Below are positions 54,151 through 64,000 of a stretch of 64,000 nucleotides of DNA, piece after piece. A model generated the notes under the pieces. It was not told the origin of the DNA and did not search any database. It saw only the letters and a list, made by a program, of their open reading frames with translations. The stretch comes from Cheiracanthium punctorium (Eukaryota > Arthropoda > Arachnida > Araneae > Cheiracanthiidae), in the NCBI GenBank assembly GCA_038373885.1, contig JAWZYV010001861.1:496001-560000 (forward strand). Direction: 5' to 3'. Numbering within the stretch: position 1 is the stretch's first letter; every line of letters starts with the position of its first letter. The position numbers and the translations under genes are program-made.

Positions 54151-55199
54151 GTCCTTTGCATAAGAGTTGTACAATTAAAAAGCTACAAGTATTTACAAAA
54201 AAAAGAAATGTTTTATAATCATAATTTAATTGTAATCTTATCATGTGTAATCATAATCAAAAGTTTTTGTTGGTTTGATTATTGTAATCCATCGTAATCC
54301 ACAAAATTAATATTTGAGATTACCATAATCTAATTGTAATCAATAGAATTAATATTAGGGATTACCAGAATCTAATCGTAGTCTCAATCGGGAAAAGAAA
54401 AGTAATTGTAATCTAAACGATTATCGAAATCAAGCAGGAATTTTACTCAGCAGTACCTAGCAGCACTTGTTACAGAACGTGACATATTTTCTCCTGTCAA
54501 GGCATTCTGGCAGATCTGGTCTGAGTAAGTGGTTGTCGATTACTCCTGACCAAACATTGATAGAAAAGTATCAATCACATGCTATTAAACTTGCTTTCAT
54601 AACCTAATCATTCATTGTATGTTTGCTTTCTTTGTCCAGAAAATCATTTTCAGTGCCCTCTAGCACCTTTGCATTTTAATTCTGATTGTGCATTCTCTGG
54701 TGAAATTTGTTGAAAGTTTGTTAAAGAAAGAAAAACTGTCACCCCTTAAAAGTTTTGTCAATCTTTTATAAACCACCCTGTATAAATTTGTTCAAAATTG
54801 ATTTTTTTTCTCCATAACTTTTACGAAGGGGGGGCAGTGTGGAAAATAGGAATGTTACATGTCATATCAAAATTTAAAATGAATACTTACATTTTTTTCT
54901 TCGCTGAAGCATACAACTCCTACTTCCCCCTCCCCTATTACACATATTTTAAAATTTAGAAGTTCATGAAAATTATACTTTTAGGATTATATTTAAAGTA
55001 TAGATTAAAAAAGACCAATGATAGTGAACATTTCAATTTCTAACTTTAAAAAAAAAAGAAATATTGGCTCAAGCATGGTTTAATAAAACATTTGTATGAA
55101 ATTACTTCATATCCTTGTGTTCTCCCTTTTTTTAAAACTTGCTGTATTATTGACTTATAAAATTTTCATCTTTTTATGAATCAAGACATTTCATTTCAG

Positions 55200-55305
55200 A
55201 ACTTCTCCACCTCACCCGGAAGTTCATCAGTATCCTACATGCTTCTTTGCATTACTGCGTGATATATTTTGTGAGTCAGCTGAGCAGAAACTGTCTGCCA
55301 TTAAA
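55200..55305 (+). CDS. NFRKB: NFRKB exon f: start of winged-helix-like domain
   Basis: Starts after 'catttcag', completes a Lys codon, and ends in phase 0 before 'gtaaga'. Translation is TSPPHPEVHQYPTCFFALLR followed by DIFCESAEQKLSAIK. It aligns with human 'INEISSSFFSLLLEILLLESQASLPM', the first helices of the NFRKB winged-helix-like domain. The pattern FF.LLRDIF.E is well kept. The domain continues through the two following exons. Confidence 0.93.
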
Positions 55306-56290
55306 GTAAGAATTGTTCTAGTCAAAATGTTACTTATTCCTGTTATAAATGTTACTTGTCTTTAGAGATGTTGTTAATTAGCTTAAATTTAAGATTCTAG
55401 CGGAACTATATAAAAATTAATTATTTCTACATGATAACTATTTCCACTTTATTCAGAGCACCTCATATGAAATTTTCATTCATAACCTCTTTTTAAGAAA
55501 CAAGTTGGGTACTATGTCTGGAAAATTTCAGTGCTTGTGAAGAAAAATATTGTATCTTAAGAAATTTATTTGCCCGTGGCTTATTATTTATTATTAGGTC
55601 TGAACTTGCATAAATCTGATGATTTAACATGAAACAGAGCATTAAGGTAGTGTTTAAACTCTTTGGTGATGTGTTAAATAAATATAAAAATTTCTACTTG
55701 AGAGTTTGACTCAAAAAGCTTATTTAAATTATAAATCCATGTCATATAGAGACTCATGCTAAAGTGTTTTCTAAATGATTCATACTGATTTATTTTATCA
55801 TTGTTCGATATGTAAGTTAAAAGTTTGGTAAAAATTGTGCATAATGCCTCATGCATATTGATAAATTTGTGCTTTGTAATAACTTTACTGAATTCTTCTT
55901 AAAACTTTAAAGTTAGGAAGTTATAGAGTGTATTTTAGGTTGATTAATGTACCAACTATGCAAAAATTCCAGAGCTTCCGTCTAACAGAGCAGAGGGAAC
56001 TGAAAAAAATCTTTTTCAGTTCTAAATTCTGATCATTTTCAGTTCTAATTCTGATCTTTTTCAGTTCCCTGTGCTCTGTAAGATGGAAGGGCTTGTCTGA
56101 TGAAGACCGAAAGAATTTTTTGCTCGAAACGATTGTTACGCCTTATAAGTAACCTTTTATGTGTGTTTTTTTCATAAAGTTTTTATTTATTTTACCTTTT
56201 AACACCAGTATTTTGAGTGTTTTTTCATAGTAATCCTTATTGTACATTAATAAAATTAAAAAAATAATGTTGTTAGTACTTTTCACTAAA
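55306..56290. other. Intron sequence with a short foldback
   Basis: Apart from the hairpin at 55976-56093, it is AT-rich without recognised exons or elements. After the hairpin, 'gatgaagaccgaaag' and 'gctcgaaacgattg' resemble the tail text common in Penelope-like retroelements. This is a weak resemblance. Confidence 0.45.
55976..56093. repeat. Foldback with about 35-bp arms and internal repeats
   Basis: 'cttccgtctaacagagcaga' plus 'gggaactgaaaaa' pairs with 'tttttcagttccctgtgctc' plus 'tgtaagatggaag'. Between the arms 'ttcagttctaattctgat' is repeated. No TSD was noted. Confidence 0.8.
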
Positions 56291-57726
56291 GGGTGATTCC
56301 ATGGAACTAGGGACACACGTGAAAAAAAAAAAAAAAAAATTCTTATAAAGAATAATAGTTTTTCCCCTATAAAGTAAACATTTGTGAATTTCTATAAAAT
56401 TATGCTAAAAAGTTGGCAAAACATTTTTATATATATTTCTGTCTTTAGAGGTGTAGAAAGTTCATCTTGTTTTCTAAAATAAATCAACTGGTATGTATAA
56501 AGTCTTATTTTTTTATTGAAATTCCATTCATTTATGAGAAGATTAGAAAAGCGCAGAAACCTTTAACTGCATTATTTGCCTTGAGAACAATTTTTATAAA
56601 TTAGTCGTAACATTAATGTAACATCACTCCTAATAACATAAAAAGTCGTAGTTTCATTTGGGAATTTTAAAGTTATAAAAATGTGTAAATGTATATTATA
56701 AAATATGTGTAACGTTAGGCACATTTCTGTTTTTCAATTAGAAAGCTACTTAAAAATATTGAGAAAATTGCATTGACTGCTGCTGAAAGACAGAAAAGGT
56801 GATGAGATAAATTAAAGAATGAAGGAAAATCTGAAGATCATTAAAACAAAGCAGAAGCAATAAATAGCCAAAATAAAAGAAGAAATGATCCAGCTAAATT
56901 ACCTCAGTCAATTCAGAAGAAGATAAAAAGATTAATTTATCGTGAAATTAGAGAAAATGTTTGAGAAAGAGTATTCTGAATTGATTGAGGTAATTTAGCT
57001 AGGCCATTTCCTTTTTATTTGGGCTCTTTATTGCTTCTGCTTTGTTTTTCTTTTATAATCTTCCTATTTCCCTTCATTCTTTAATTTATCTCTCCTCCTT
57101 TTCTGTCTTTCTGCAGTAGTTAATGTGATTTTCCCAATATTTTTATGTAGGTATCTAATTAAAAACAGAAATGTGACTGATGTTGCATATTTTTTAGAAG
57201 TTTAAAATTCATAAATTGAACCAATATTAAATATTCAAAAGACTACTATTAAAGATATCTTCATAAAGGAAGAGAAAGTGACTTTTTATATTTTTGGGAC
57301 TAATTTTATTTAAGCAAGAAAATCTTTTATAGAATTTTGTGACTGATGTTACATTAATATTTGGTCTAATTTACAAAAATTGTTTTTAAGATAAATATTG
57401 CAGTTAGATATTTCTGCATCGGTCTAATCTTTTCATATATAAACTAAATTTCAATAATAAAATAAGATTTCATTCATATTTGTTGATTTCTTTTATAAAA
57501 CAAGATGAAATTCCTACACCTCTTTAAGACAAAAACTCATGTAAAAACAGTAATGTTGCCAAACATTGTGTATAAAACTTTCAAAAGGGTGTAGTTAACT
57601 TCTTTAGCATCATTTTATAAAAATTCACATATTTTTACTTCTTAGGGGACTAAAGTATTATTTATTTTTATTTATTTATTTATTTTATTTTTTGCCATTG
57701 GTGTCCGTAGTTTCATGGAATCACCC
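56291..57726. mobile_element. 1.44-kb foldback element (GGGTGATTCCATG ends)
   Basis: The whole segment is an imperfect palindrome. The ends are 'gggtgattccatggaactag' and 'gtagtttcatggaatcaccc'. Further in, 'ttctataaaattatgctaaa' pairs with 'tttagcatcattttataaaa', and 'ataaattaaagaatgaagg' with 'ccttcattctttaatttat'. Near the centre 'ctaaattacctcagtcaatt' pairs with 'aattgattgaggtaatttag'. Almost no unique centre remains (about 56945). It has no coding frame, and no convincing TSD was found. Confidence 0.88.
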
Positions 57727-58591
57727 AAATTATACTGTGTAAAATAAAGGATTAAAATTTCAAAGCCATTACACATGCGTAGGCTGAGCAGTGCCCTCTG
57801 TACTGCTGGAACTGTATAAAGGACTGTAGTGGCATGTTTAAAATAGTCTGTGTTTATCTGTGTTAACCCTGTAATACTTAATCAACTAGTAAAGTTATTT
57901 TAATACAGTGGCATACCTAAGTGGAATACTTGCTATCTCACAGAAGGAACTCGTGGAGGAAAATAAAAATATAAACATGTCTTAAAAAAATAAAAAATAC
58001 ATCATTAAAAATTTTTAATAGTGATGTAATGATTACTTGTGTGTTATGACCAGTCTGTACGAGGAGCATCTGCCTAGGAAGGAGTGCCTTGGGTGGAGGA
58101 CTTTTTAAGGGGTTCTAACATGTATTCACATTACATCTGGAGAAAACTGCCCTAAACCCCCAGTAATACTGAAGGAAATGTCACTACATATGATAATCAA
58201 CTTCTAACAATATGTTTAGAAATAAGTTTGCACCTGCTTAAAAAAAGATTTCATTTTTCTAAATATTGGAAATTTCTGGCAACATAAAAAGAAAAAAAAA
58301 TCATTAAAATATTAGTTATGCTGCTGAAGCAAAGCTCATATGAAAAAGTATTCTATTAACTTTTGGATGAAAAGAAATGTAGTTATCAGACTAAATTGAG
58401 TTTGCCATACATAAAACAAGCAAAAAAGGGACAAATCACAAAATAACTAAAAGCAAAAATGATGTCATTATTATTTTATAGTAGCTGTCTCTTGTGCTAT
58501 GTCATCATTGTGTCAAAATTTGTATAGTTGTGATGAAGTCTTGGCACATATAGTGCACAAACGTGCACAGACACACACCAAAGCTCTTATG
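57727..58591. other. Intron with a partial inverted SINE
   Basis: Contains the SINE fragment at 58068-58160. The remainder is AT-rich, without exons. Confidence 0.5.
58068..58160 (-). mobile_element. tRNA-derived SINE fragment, copy 7 (minus strand)
   Basis: Reverse complement of the SINE body: 'aaggggttctaacatgtatt' followed by 'cacattacatctggagaaaa', and before it 'gtgccttgggtggaggactt'. The tRNA-like head is not present after 58160. The only minus-strand copy seen. Confidence 0.75.
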
Positions 58592-58800
58592 CAGGGTGTC
58601 CAGTGGTAATGGTGCCTAATGTCGATTCCCTAAACCATTAGTCTGAGACACATAGTTCCTATTGCAAAAATGCTTTAAATTGCATAATCTATTATATCAG
58701 AAACAATCAAAGTCAATAAATCAATTCCTATACAAATTATGGAATTTAAATTTTTATACGGTATCCCAGTCCTATCAGCTATATTTAGAAAATATTTCTA
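58592..58800. mobile_element. Single arm of the long-TIR MITE at 48506-49779
   Basis: 'cagggtgtccagtggtaatg' begins a stretch about 85 percent similar by eye to the left arm at 48506-48700, through 'gagacacatagttcct', 'caaagtcaataaat' and 'cccagtcctatcag'. A second arm was not found within the next kilobase, so this is a truncated copy. Confidence 0.85.
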
Positions 58801-59713
58801 TACAAATTATACTGTGAACTTTTATAAACAGTAAACCTATATTTCTCATGTAATTTTCAGTGCAGAAATCATTTTGCAAAATACTATATGCTTAATAATC
58901 TTTCTTGAATATTTCTTAAGGGTTTGTGTTGAAGGAAAATCTACCTCATGGTCTTTCCACAAATTAAAATAAATTGCAACAGGGACATGAAAAAATTCAG
59001 GAAGATTCTTTATAGCCTGTACTACATACTAGAATAAGTGAAAAACAGTTCCTTTAATGAAACTTTCAGAAGAAATTCTTAAATGCGGGATTGTATAGGC
59101 AAAAATTTTTTGAGTGAGACATTCTGCAAAATTTTCAATTTTTAAGAATTTTTTCTAAAATTTTCATAACTGATACAGATTTATCACTTATTACGCTGAA
59201 TAGTACAGCTTCTGAAGAAACATCTTAAGATTTTTCAAACCCCTGGCATTATTAGCTTATTTGTATTCACGTACCAAAATCACATGATTTTTTTTTTTTT
59301 TTTTTTTTTAAGCACTCCATTAACTCTTTTAGATTGACTGTTTGTATAAGTGCTTAGTACAAGCTTATGAAAAGACATTTTAAAGTTTTTCAAGTTTCTA
59401 GACTAATTTTATTTTTTAAAGTTTGTTCACAAGTTGTGCCATTTCTTAATAAAAACAACTCAACTTCAACATCAAATTTCTTTTAAATAAATATACATGA
59501 AAAATTGAAATATTCCTGTAGTGTAACGTTGCACAGCCAGTTATTAGGTCCAGTAAAATACTTTATATAAAGGAAATAGATAGTTAGTAACTATTTCAGC
59601 TCTTAAAATTATTTAAAACTAGCTGAAACTTAATTTTAAAAAACTGCAGTCCATTTGTGTGTGTGTGTATAAAAGGAAAAAAAAAAGCATTTAAGTTTAT
59701 TCCTTCCTTGTAG
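58801..59713. other. Intron sequence with dispersed repeat
   Basis: 58980-59290 matches 53085-53400. A poly(T) run is at about 59287-59308 and a short GT repeat near 59656. No exon before 59714. Confidence 0.5.
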
Positions 59714-59840
59714 CTTGAAGAAAAGGTTCGTAACTGGCAAGGTGGACCTACTGCTTCTTTATTTGAGTGGCTAAATTACCAAGAATCTTGGTCAGATCTT
59801 GTTTCCTCAGCTTTAAAGTTTTTAGCTGGGGATTTAATAA
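59714..59840 (+). CDS. NFRKB: NFRKB exon g: middle of winged-helix-like domain
   Basis: Starts after 'ccttgtag' in phase 0 and ends with one base before 'gtaagt'. Translation is LEEKVRNWQGGPTASLFEWL followed by NYQESWSDLVSSALKFLAGD and LI. It aligns almost residue for residue with human 'LEERVLDWQSSPASSLNSWF' and 'NWAELVLPALQYLAGES'. This is the strongest single match to NFRKB in the window. The LEE start, the W at position 8 and the W.dLV..AL.fLAGe pattern are all kept. Confidence 0.97.
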
Positions 59841-59940
59841 GTAAGTGTGTTAAAGAAATTTTGTTTTTTGTTTGAATAAATATTATTTTAAAAAGAGTTT
59901 GTATAGACAAGTAGTTATTAAGTAAAGGATATTTTATACC

Positions 59941-59942
<2 letters not shown>

Positions 59943-59972
<30 letters not shown>
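59943..59972. repeat. (TA)n microsatellite
   Basis: About 15 TA units in the intron after exon g. Confidence 0.95.
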
Positions 59973-59979
<7 letters not shown>

Positions 59980-60100
59980 ATTATTACACATTTAATTTTA
60001 AATATTTTGCTGTCTTTATTTTACTTTGTCAGTTTGCTATAGTTTTTCATGAAAACATTTGACACTTGTTAAGTTAAAATGCACACACGGAAATATTCTT

Positions 60101-60386
60101 AATCATTAGGTAAAAGACGCTAAAAGCCATAAGATCCGTTAAATACGAAACACATCAAGTGTTTACAGTCAAGTGCTTTCAGCTGCTTCTCCCACAGCCA
60201 TCTTCAGGACTGACGAAAGCCACTTCCTCCTTTACAGCACTGGAGCAGCTTGCTGTAAAAGAAGTGGCTTTCGTCAGTCCTGAAGATGTCTGTGGGAGAA
60301 GCAGCTGAAAGCGTTTGTCTGTAAACACTTGATGTGTTTAGTATTTAACGGATCTTAAGACTTTTAACGCCTTTTACCTAATGATT
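60101..60386. mobile_element. 0.29-kb foldback, nearly perfect palindrome
   Basis: 'aatcattaggtaaaagacgc' at left pairs with 'cgccttttacctaatgatt' at right. The pairing is almost complete through 'acacatcaagtgtttac', 'gcagctgcttctcccaca' type text and 'aggactgacgaaagccactt'. Only about 30 bases at the centre are unpaired. The flanking text 'atttgacacttgtt' occurs at both 60057-60070 and 60384-60397, which may be a 14-bp duplication. The inner phrase 'tcctgaagatg' with 'gctgaaagcg' resembles Penelope-like tails. Confidence 0.85.
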
Positions 60387-60397
60387 TGACACTTGTT

Positions 60398-61845
60398 TTA
60401 AATTATATCCAGTTTTCAAATTTTGACTTCCAAATTTTATTTGAATGTTGAATAAATTGCATGATCTTTGGGATTTTAAGAAATAATGCCATATTGAAAG
60501 ATTTTTGACTGTAATACTGAGAACATCAGTTTCACTAAAAGACCAACCTACTAGATCAGTTTATGTATAACATATATACAGAAGGAATTTAACATATTCT
60601 GCCAAACAAAAAGTGCTGATAGAAGTGTCCAAGCAGCACGTAAAACACCCCTCTCTCATCATTTCGGAACTATGACATTTACTCAGGAAAATCTGTAAAG
60701 ACTAAAATAAAAAAATCATCAAATTTATTAGCTTTATAGTAAATCTATACACAAAATAATGACATATTTAGAAAGACCAGCACAAATCCTAATAAAATGA
60801 CTTCATTTTTGTCTGGCTATCTACATGAATTTCTTTAGGTGTTTGTATTACTTTGAACTTAAAAATGGATCTTATAAATAAATAAAAAGATGTTTAGATG
60901 ACATTAAAAAATTTTTTTACAGAAAGCTATGTGCAATGCACGAACAAAGCCTATTTCTAAGAACTATTTCAGCACTTTCAGAAGATAAACAAAATGTACA
61001 GTTTTTGAATGAAAATTCAGTTCACAATAACTCAAAATACAAAACAAAAATGGCTGGAAATTGGACAAAATATAAAATAACTGAAAAAATAAAAATTCAG
61101 TTCCCCAAGCAATAGGGGGGGGGGCAGCCTTATATCATGACATATTTAGTTAGTGAGCCAAATTTGGTTGAGATCTCAAGAATGGTCCTGCTGCCTATAG
61201 AAAAAAGATGGATACTCTTATATATTTAGACGAGTTAAAATCATTTTATGTATATTATTTAATTGTATTTCATAGACTTTTCTATCTCGGGTACTTGTTT
61301 TATCAGTTACCGGTATTATATGTGAAATCATTCTTTTTTATTTAGCAAAAAAGGATATATTTAGCATAAATCATTGGCATGATAATTTCATACAATGTTT
61401 TTATGATACACGGGTCCTTTTAATGTTCCACCAAACATATTATACGTTAGCACTAACTAGATTACTAAAATACCAGACTAGACCAAACTTACTAGAACTT
61501 ACATTCATAGATTTAGATTCTAAATTTTTTTTTACTATTTCATTATCACTTTCTTTTCTGTTATTATTTTGTGAGTTACATTAAGAATAAGAACTGTATT
61601 AAATACCAGTTTGTTTCTATTATTTTTTTCAGTGATATTTGCCTTAGAGGAATATAAATCAATATCTGGAAAGAGTTTAATCCTTTTGAAATTTTAATAC
61701 CCCCCCCCCCCCAAAAAAAAAAAGGAAAAAAAAAGAAAGTTTAAATAAAAGTGTATGTTATTTTATAAAATTAATTGTGCTATTAGTTTGGTTTAATGAA
61801 CAGGAAAGCAAGTACAAATAAGATTGTATATTTTTCTCCTTGTAG
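60398..61845. other. Intron sequence with no clear feature
   Basis: AT-rich. A G run at about 61114 and a C/A run at 61701-61735 are the only striking parts. No exon. Confidence 0.5.
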
Positions 61846-62035
61846 ATATATTACCAGATACATTTGTTCCGTTTTTGGATTATAAGGAAAAACAACAGCA
61901 GTGGCAATGGATTGGTTCTGGACGAGATTCGGATGAACAGATGTATGGGTTGTGCCAGCAGTGGCTTGAAAATAAAGATGATATAACTTCAGACATTCTG
62001 GAAACTTGTCAAGGATCACCACCTCCACCAAGAGT
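61846..62035 (+). CDS. NFRKB: NFRKB exon h: end of winged-helix-like domain
   Basis: Starts after 'cttgtag', completing an Asn codon, and ends with two bases before 'gtaagt'. Translation is ILPDTFVPFLDYKEKQQQWQ, then WIGSGRDSDEQMYGLCQQWL, then ENKDD and QGSPPPPR. Human equivalents are 'FSPFVEFKEKTQQWKLLGQ', 'LFQLWLETKDQ' and 'TTPVPRVRTDYVV'. The next exon should continue with the conserved TDYVVRPS-like segment beyond the window or in its last part, but it was not found before 64000. Confidence 0.95.
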
Positions 62036-62281
62036 GTAAGTGCTAAAAGCTTCGTCAGAGATAAGTACATTAGATTAAAAAAAAAATTCCATGTTTGTGT
62101 TCTCTCTTCAGAAGCTCAGTATTCACTAATGCACATCAAAGGTAGAAAAAGTAAATGCCGTAAATGTTTGTTTTCATCCAGCAATTAAAAAAAAAAAATC
62201 ATATTGTAATGCTGAGAATACTTTGTTAATGCAAAGTTTTGCCTACTTGGTTAGTTTGAACAATTTTTTTTTCTTAACTAA

Positions 62282-62642
62282 CCCTTTCATTCCCAGGTTA
62301 CCGAAATTTCACAGCCCCCTTGAGAAATTTCAGCTTCTTTTAAGGAAGATCAGTAACCAAACTGTTCTCGCCTTTTCCATGTACACATGAAATGCGAAGA
62401 ATAGTTCACTGTTAGGACTATCCCTCCAGTAATTGAGAAGAGAACAGAGAGGGAGGGGGATTATCGCTGACACTGACGGATTGTTTTTGGTCATATGAAT
62501 AGAAGCTACCCTTTCCCCAACCCTGAAAAGATAAACCACTTATCATGTGTCAAAAGGGGGTGGTGGCATTTTTTCTCTGTCTCCGGACGATACGGAATCC
62601 AGTTTATGCCAGGTGCCTAGAGCCATTACGGGATTTAAAGCG
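62282..62642. mobile_element. piggyBac-type MITE (CCCTTTCATTCCC ends)
   Basis: Left end 'ccctttcattcccagg' after CTAA (62278-62281) and right end 'gggatttaaagcg' before TTAA (62643-62646) are imperfect inverted repeats. A related copy lies inverted at 10449-10823. No transposase. Confidence 0.7.
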
Positions 62643-62646
62643 TTAA

Positions 62647-63141
62647 TCCTGTATGTAGCTGAAAATACGCACACTGCTATTTTATTATATTATGTCTGTC
62701 AAAATATCATCTGTATTTTCTTCCTCTGAATTAAGGCTTTATCGAGGCATAAATCTTGCTGGTGTGCTATAGTTATAGTGCTATTTAACACATTTTTGAA
62801 AAAGTGCACATATTCTTTTGAATCGCCATGTCCCCGCATCTGACTTGGAAATATATAAAGAAAGGGTGTGACCTTAAAATCTCTGATTCAATAGAAATGT
62901 GACAGAAATGTAGCTCATAATGCATGCAATCACTAGCAAAAATTGCAAGATCCAATATTTCAAAGAAATTACATTCTAAACATTTGAAAATCAAAATACA
63001 TAGCTTAAATGATATTTTTAATTATCGAACAATTGGGACATTGATATAATAAAAGAAAGTGATAACTCACATAAGTGTATTATTTTGATAGAATGTAAAG
63101 ACTAACATGATCCATATTTATGAACTGTTAAAAAATAAATA
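62647..63141. other. Intron sequence with no clear feature
   Basis: AT-rich. Nothing was recognised before the pogo-like element end near 63142. Confidence 0.45.
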
Positions 63142-63310
63142 CCGTATATACTCGTGTATAAGCCCACTTTATTGGACAAAAATTTGGATTGAAAGTGGGG
63201 GGGGGGGGCTTATACACGGGTCAAAAAAATTTTCAAAACTTTATCATCGGAAATTCAATGTTCAGGGAGCAGTTAACATCTGCACACATAAGTGCAAGTA
63301 TGTATACTAT

Positions 63311-63674
63311 GGGTGCGTCCAGACTGCCACTTTTGAGTAACTCGAGTTACTCGGGAAAAACCCAAGCCATTCACGATGCCCGTTTTGAGCTTTTCGGAGA
63401 GATAAACAAAGCGTTCAGGCTGCCAAGTTGAGTAGCTCGAGTTTTTCCCAACTCCCCAAGGATTTTCCGTGGGAAGTTGGGGAGCTAGATCACGTGACGT
63501 TTGTTTATTGTTATTGTTCGCTCCCATTGGCTGCACTGGTTAGTAAATACGTACCGCCCCCTTTATTCCTATTAAATACCCAAAACAGTTCACGATGTCA
63601 ATCTCTTTGAGTAAAACTCGAGCAGTTCGTGTTTTACTCGAGTTTTACCCGAAAGTGGCAGTCTGAACGCACCC
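63311..63674. mobile_element. MITE with GGGTGCGTYCAGAC ends and 3-bp TSD
   Basis: 'gggtgcgtccagactgccac' and 'gtggcagtctgaacgcaccc' are inverted repeats, and TAT flanks both sides (63308-63310 and 63675-63677). A 3-bp TSD and GGG start fit the PIF/Harbinger type. The inside contains several CTCGAG and ACTCGAGT motifs in both orientations ('gtaactcgagttactc', 'actcgagttttac'). Confidence 0.8.
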
Positions 63675-63874
63675 TATGTACATGGGAAAACATGGTCCCG
63701 GAAATTGACATGTCAATTCCCCCCCTTCCAGTGCCCATGCATTTAGGGCAACCAATTTAACTTTATGGAAACAAAAGTAAGATCTAACGCATTAAATTTT
63801 TGTATTTTAAGACAAAATGTTACAAATTACAAGAAAAAAAAAAAGAGAAAAATACAAATACTATACATATCACA

Positions 63875-64000
63875 TCATTCTTCGTCGGAGCATCCGAAAA
63901 GTTCTTTAAAGTCACTTTCAGTCCTGATTTCATCGTCATAAATGTCAACAAAATCATCATCTTCTTCTTCGCCGGAGTCGGATTCTTCCGACGACTCAAT
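63875..64000 (-). CDS. Acidic C-terminus of a pogo-like transposase (partial)
   Basis: The minus-strand frame, open from the window edge to a stop at 63875-63877, reads IESSEESDSGEEEDDDFVDI, then YDDEIRTESDFKELFGCSDE and a final E. An acidic tail ending close to 'F.GF' or 'LFG' is common at the end of pogo/Tigger-like transposases. The upstream catalytic domain would be beyond 64000. It stays open for all 42 codons, so this copy might be less decayed than the others. It could instead be a host exon with an acidic tail on the opposite strand. Confidence 0.5.
   Translation of the reverse strand: MESSEESDSGEEEDDDFVDIYDDEIRTESDFKELFGCSDEE

Larger units (their letters stand above)
50656..54780 (-). 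mobile_element. mariner-like element split by a hAT insertion
   Basis: The left end (about 50656, 'tgcaggatgcaaatg') and right end (to 54780, 'taaaccaccctg') border TA. Inside them are clear inverted repeats: 'agaattaaaacacaaaggtg' with 'ctagagggtgctgaa' at 50722-50755 versus 'agtgccctctagcacctttg' at 54651-54670. Pairing continues at 'taaagcaagtttaa' versus 'ttaaacttgctttca'. Removing the hAT element (51275-53727) leaves about 1.67 kb, the expected size. The transposase is a relic on the minus strand. Confidence 0.65.
63142..64000 (-). mobile_element. pogo-like element, one end, running off the window
   Basis: 'ccgtatatactcgtgtataa' followed by 'gcccac', after TA, is a typical terminus of a pogo/Tigger-like family found in many animals. 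The subterminal text 'cttatacacgggtcaaaaa' pairs with it. A MITE (63311-63674) is inserted. The transposase C-terminus on the minus strand (63875-64000) fits this element. The other end is outside the window. Confidence 0.65.

Overview
This window is eukaryotic nuclear DNA: AT-rich, with no operons and only short open frames. Its backbone is the middle part of one plus-strand gene, an orthologue of NFRKB (INO80G, a subunit of the INO80 chromatin-remodelling complex). Eight coding exons can be placed, at 6639-6822, 32528-32647, 36506-36606, 42215-42302, 49865-50135, 55200-55305, 59714-59840 and 61846-62035. All have acceptable splice sites and their reading phases join without conflict across seven introns. 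They cover the region after the N-terminal DEUBAD domain and most of the winged-helix-like domain. The first exons, the last exons and the promoter are outside the window. A coiled-coil retroelement frame at about 18.3 kb resembles a family I associate with orb-weaving spiders, so an arachnid (probably spider) source is likely. This is inference, not proof.

The exons total only about 1.2 kb. Almost everything else is introns packed with old, nested transposable elements, and many boundaries can be read from terminal inverted repeats (TIRs) and target-site duplications (TSDs). 0-17 kb: hAT elements and hAT MITEs with 8-bp TSDs, a Tc1-like relic, mariner-type MITEs, a pogo/Tigger relic and a ZBED-like hAT relic. 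17-32 kb: a gag-like retroelement fragment, a 2.5-kb foldback element carrying the same unknown protein fragment in both arms, a candidate LTR interrupted by a piggyBac-type MITE, and several copies of a tRNA-derived SINE. One SINE sits inside a Gypsy-type pol relic and is flanked by a perfect 14-bp TSD. 33-41 kb: a 1.28-kb mariner relic, a 1.1-kb element full of AAGCTT motifs, a piggyBac-type MITE and a Tc1-like element interrupted by other insertions.

43-50 kb: an almost full-length mariner-like element with a dead transposase, a piggyBac relic, and a MITE with very long TIRs. 50-64 kb: a mariner relic split by a 2.45-kb hAT element that holds a degenerate tandem array, then a 1.44-kb foldback, a 0.29-kb foldback, a piggyBac-type MITE, and a pogo-like element whose acidic C-terminal coding end reaches the window edge. 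No transposase here looks intact. Any movement now would depend on enzymes encoded elsewhere. No rRNA gene, functional tRNA gene, CRISPR array or bacterial feature was seen.
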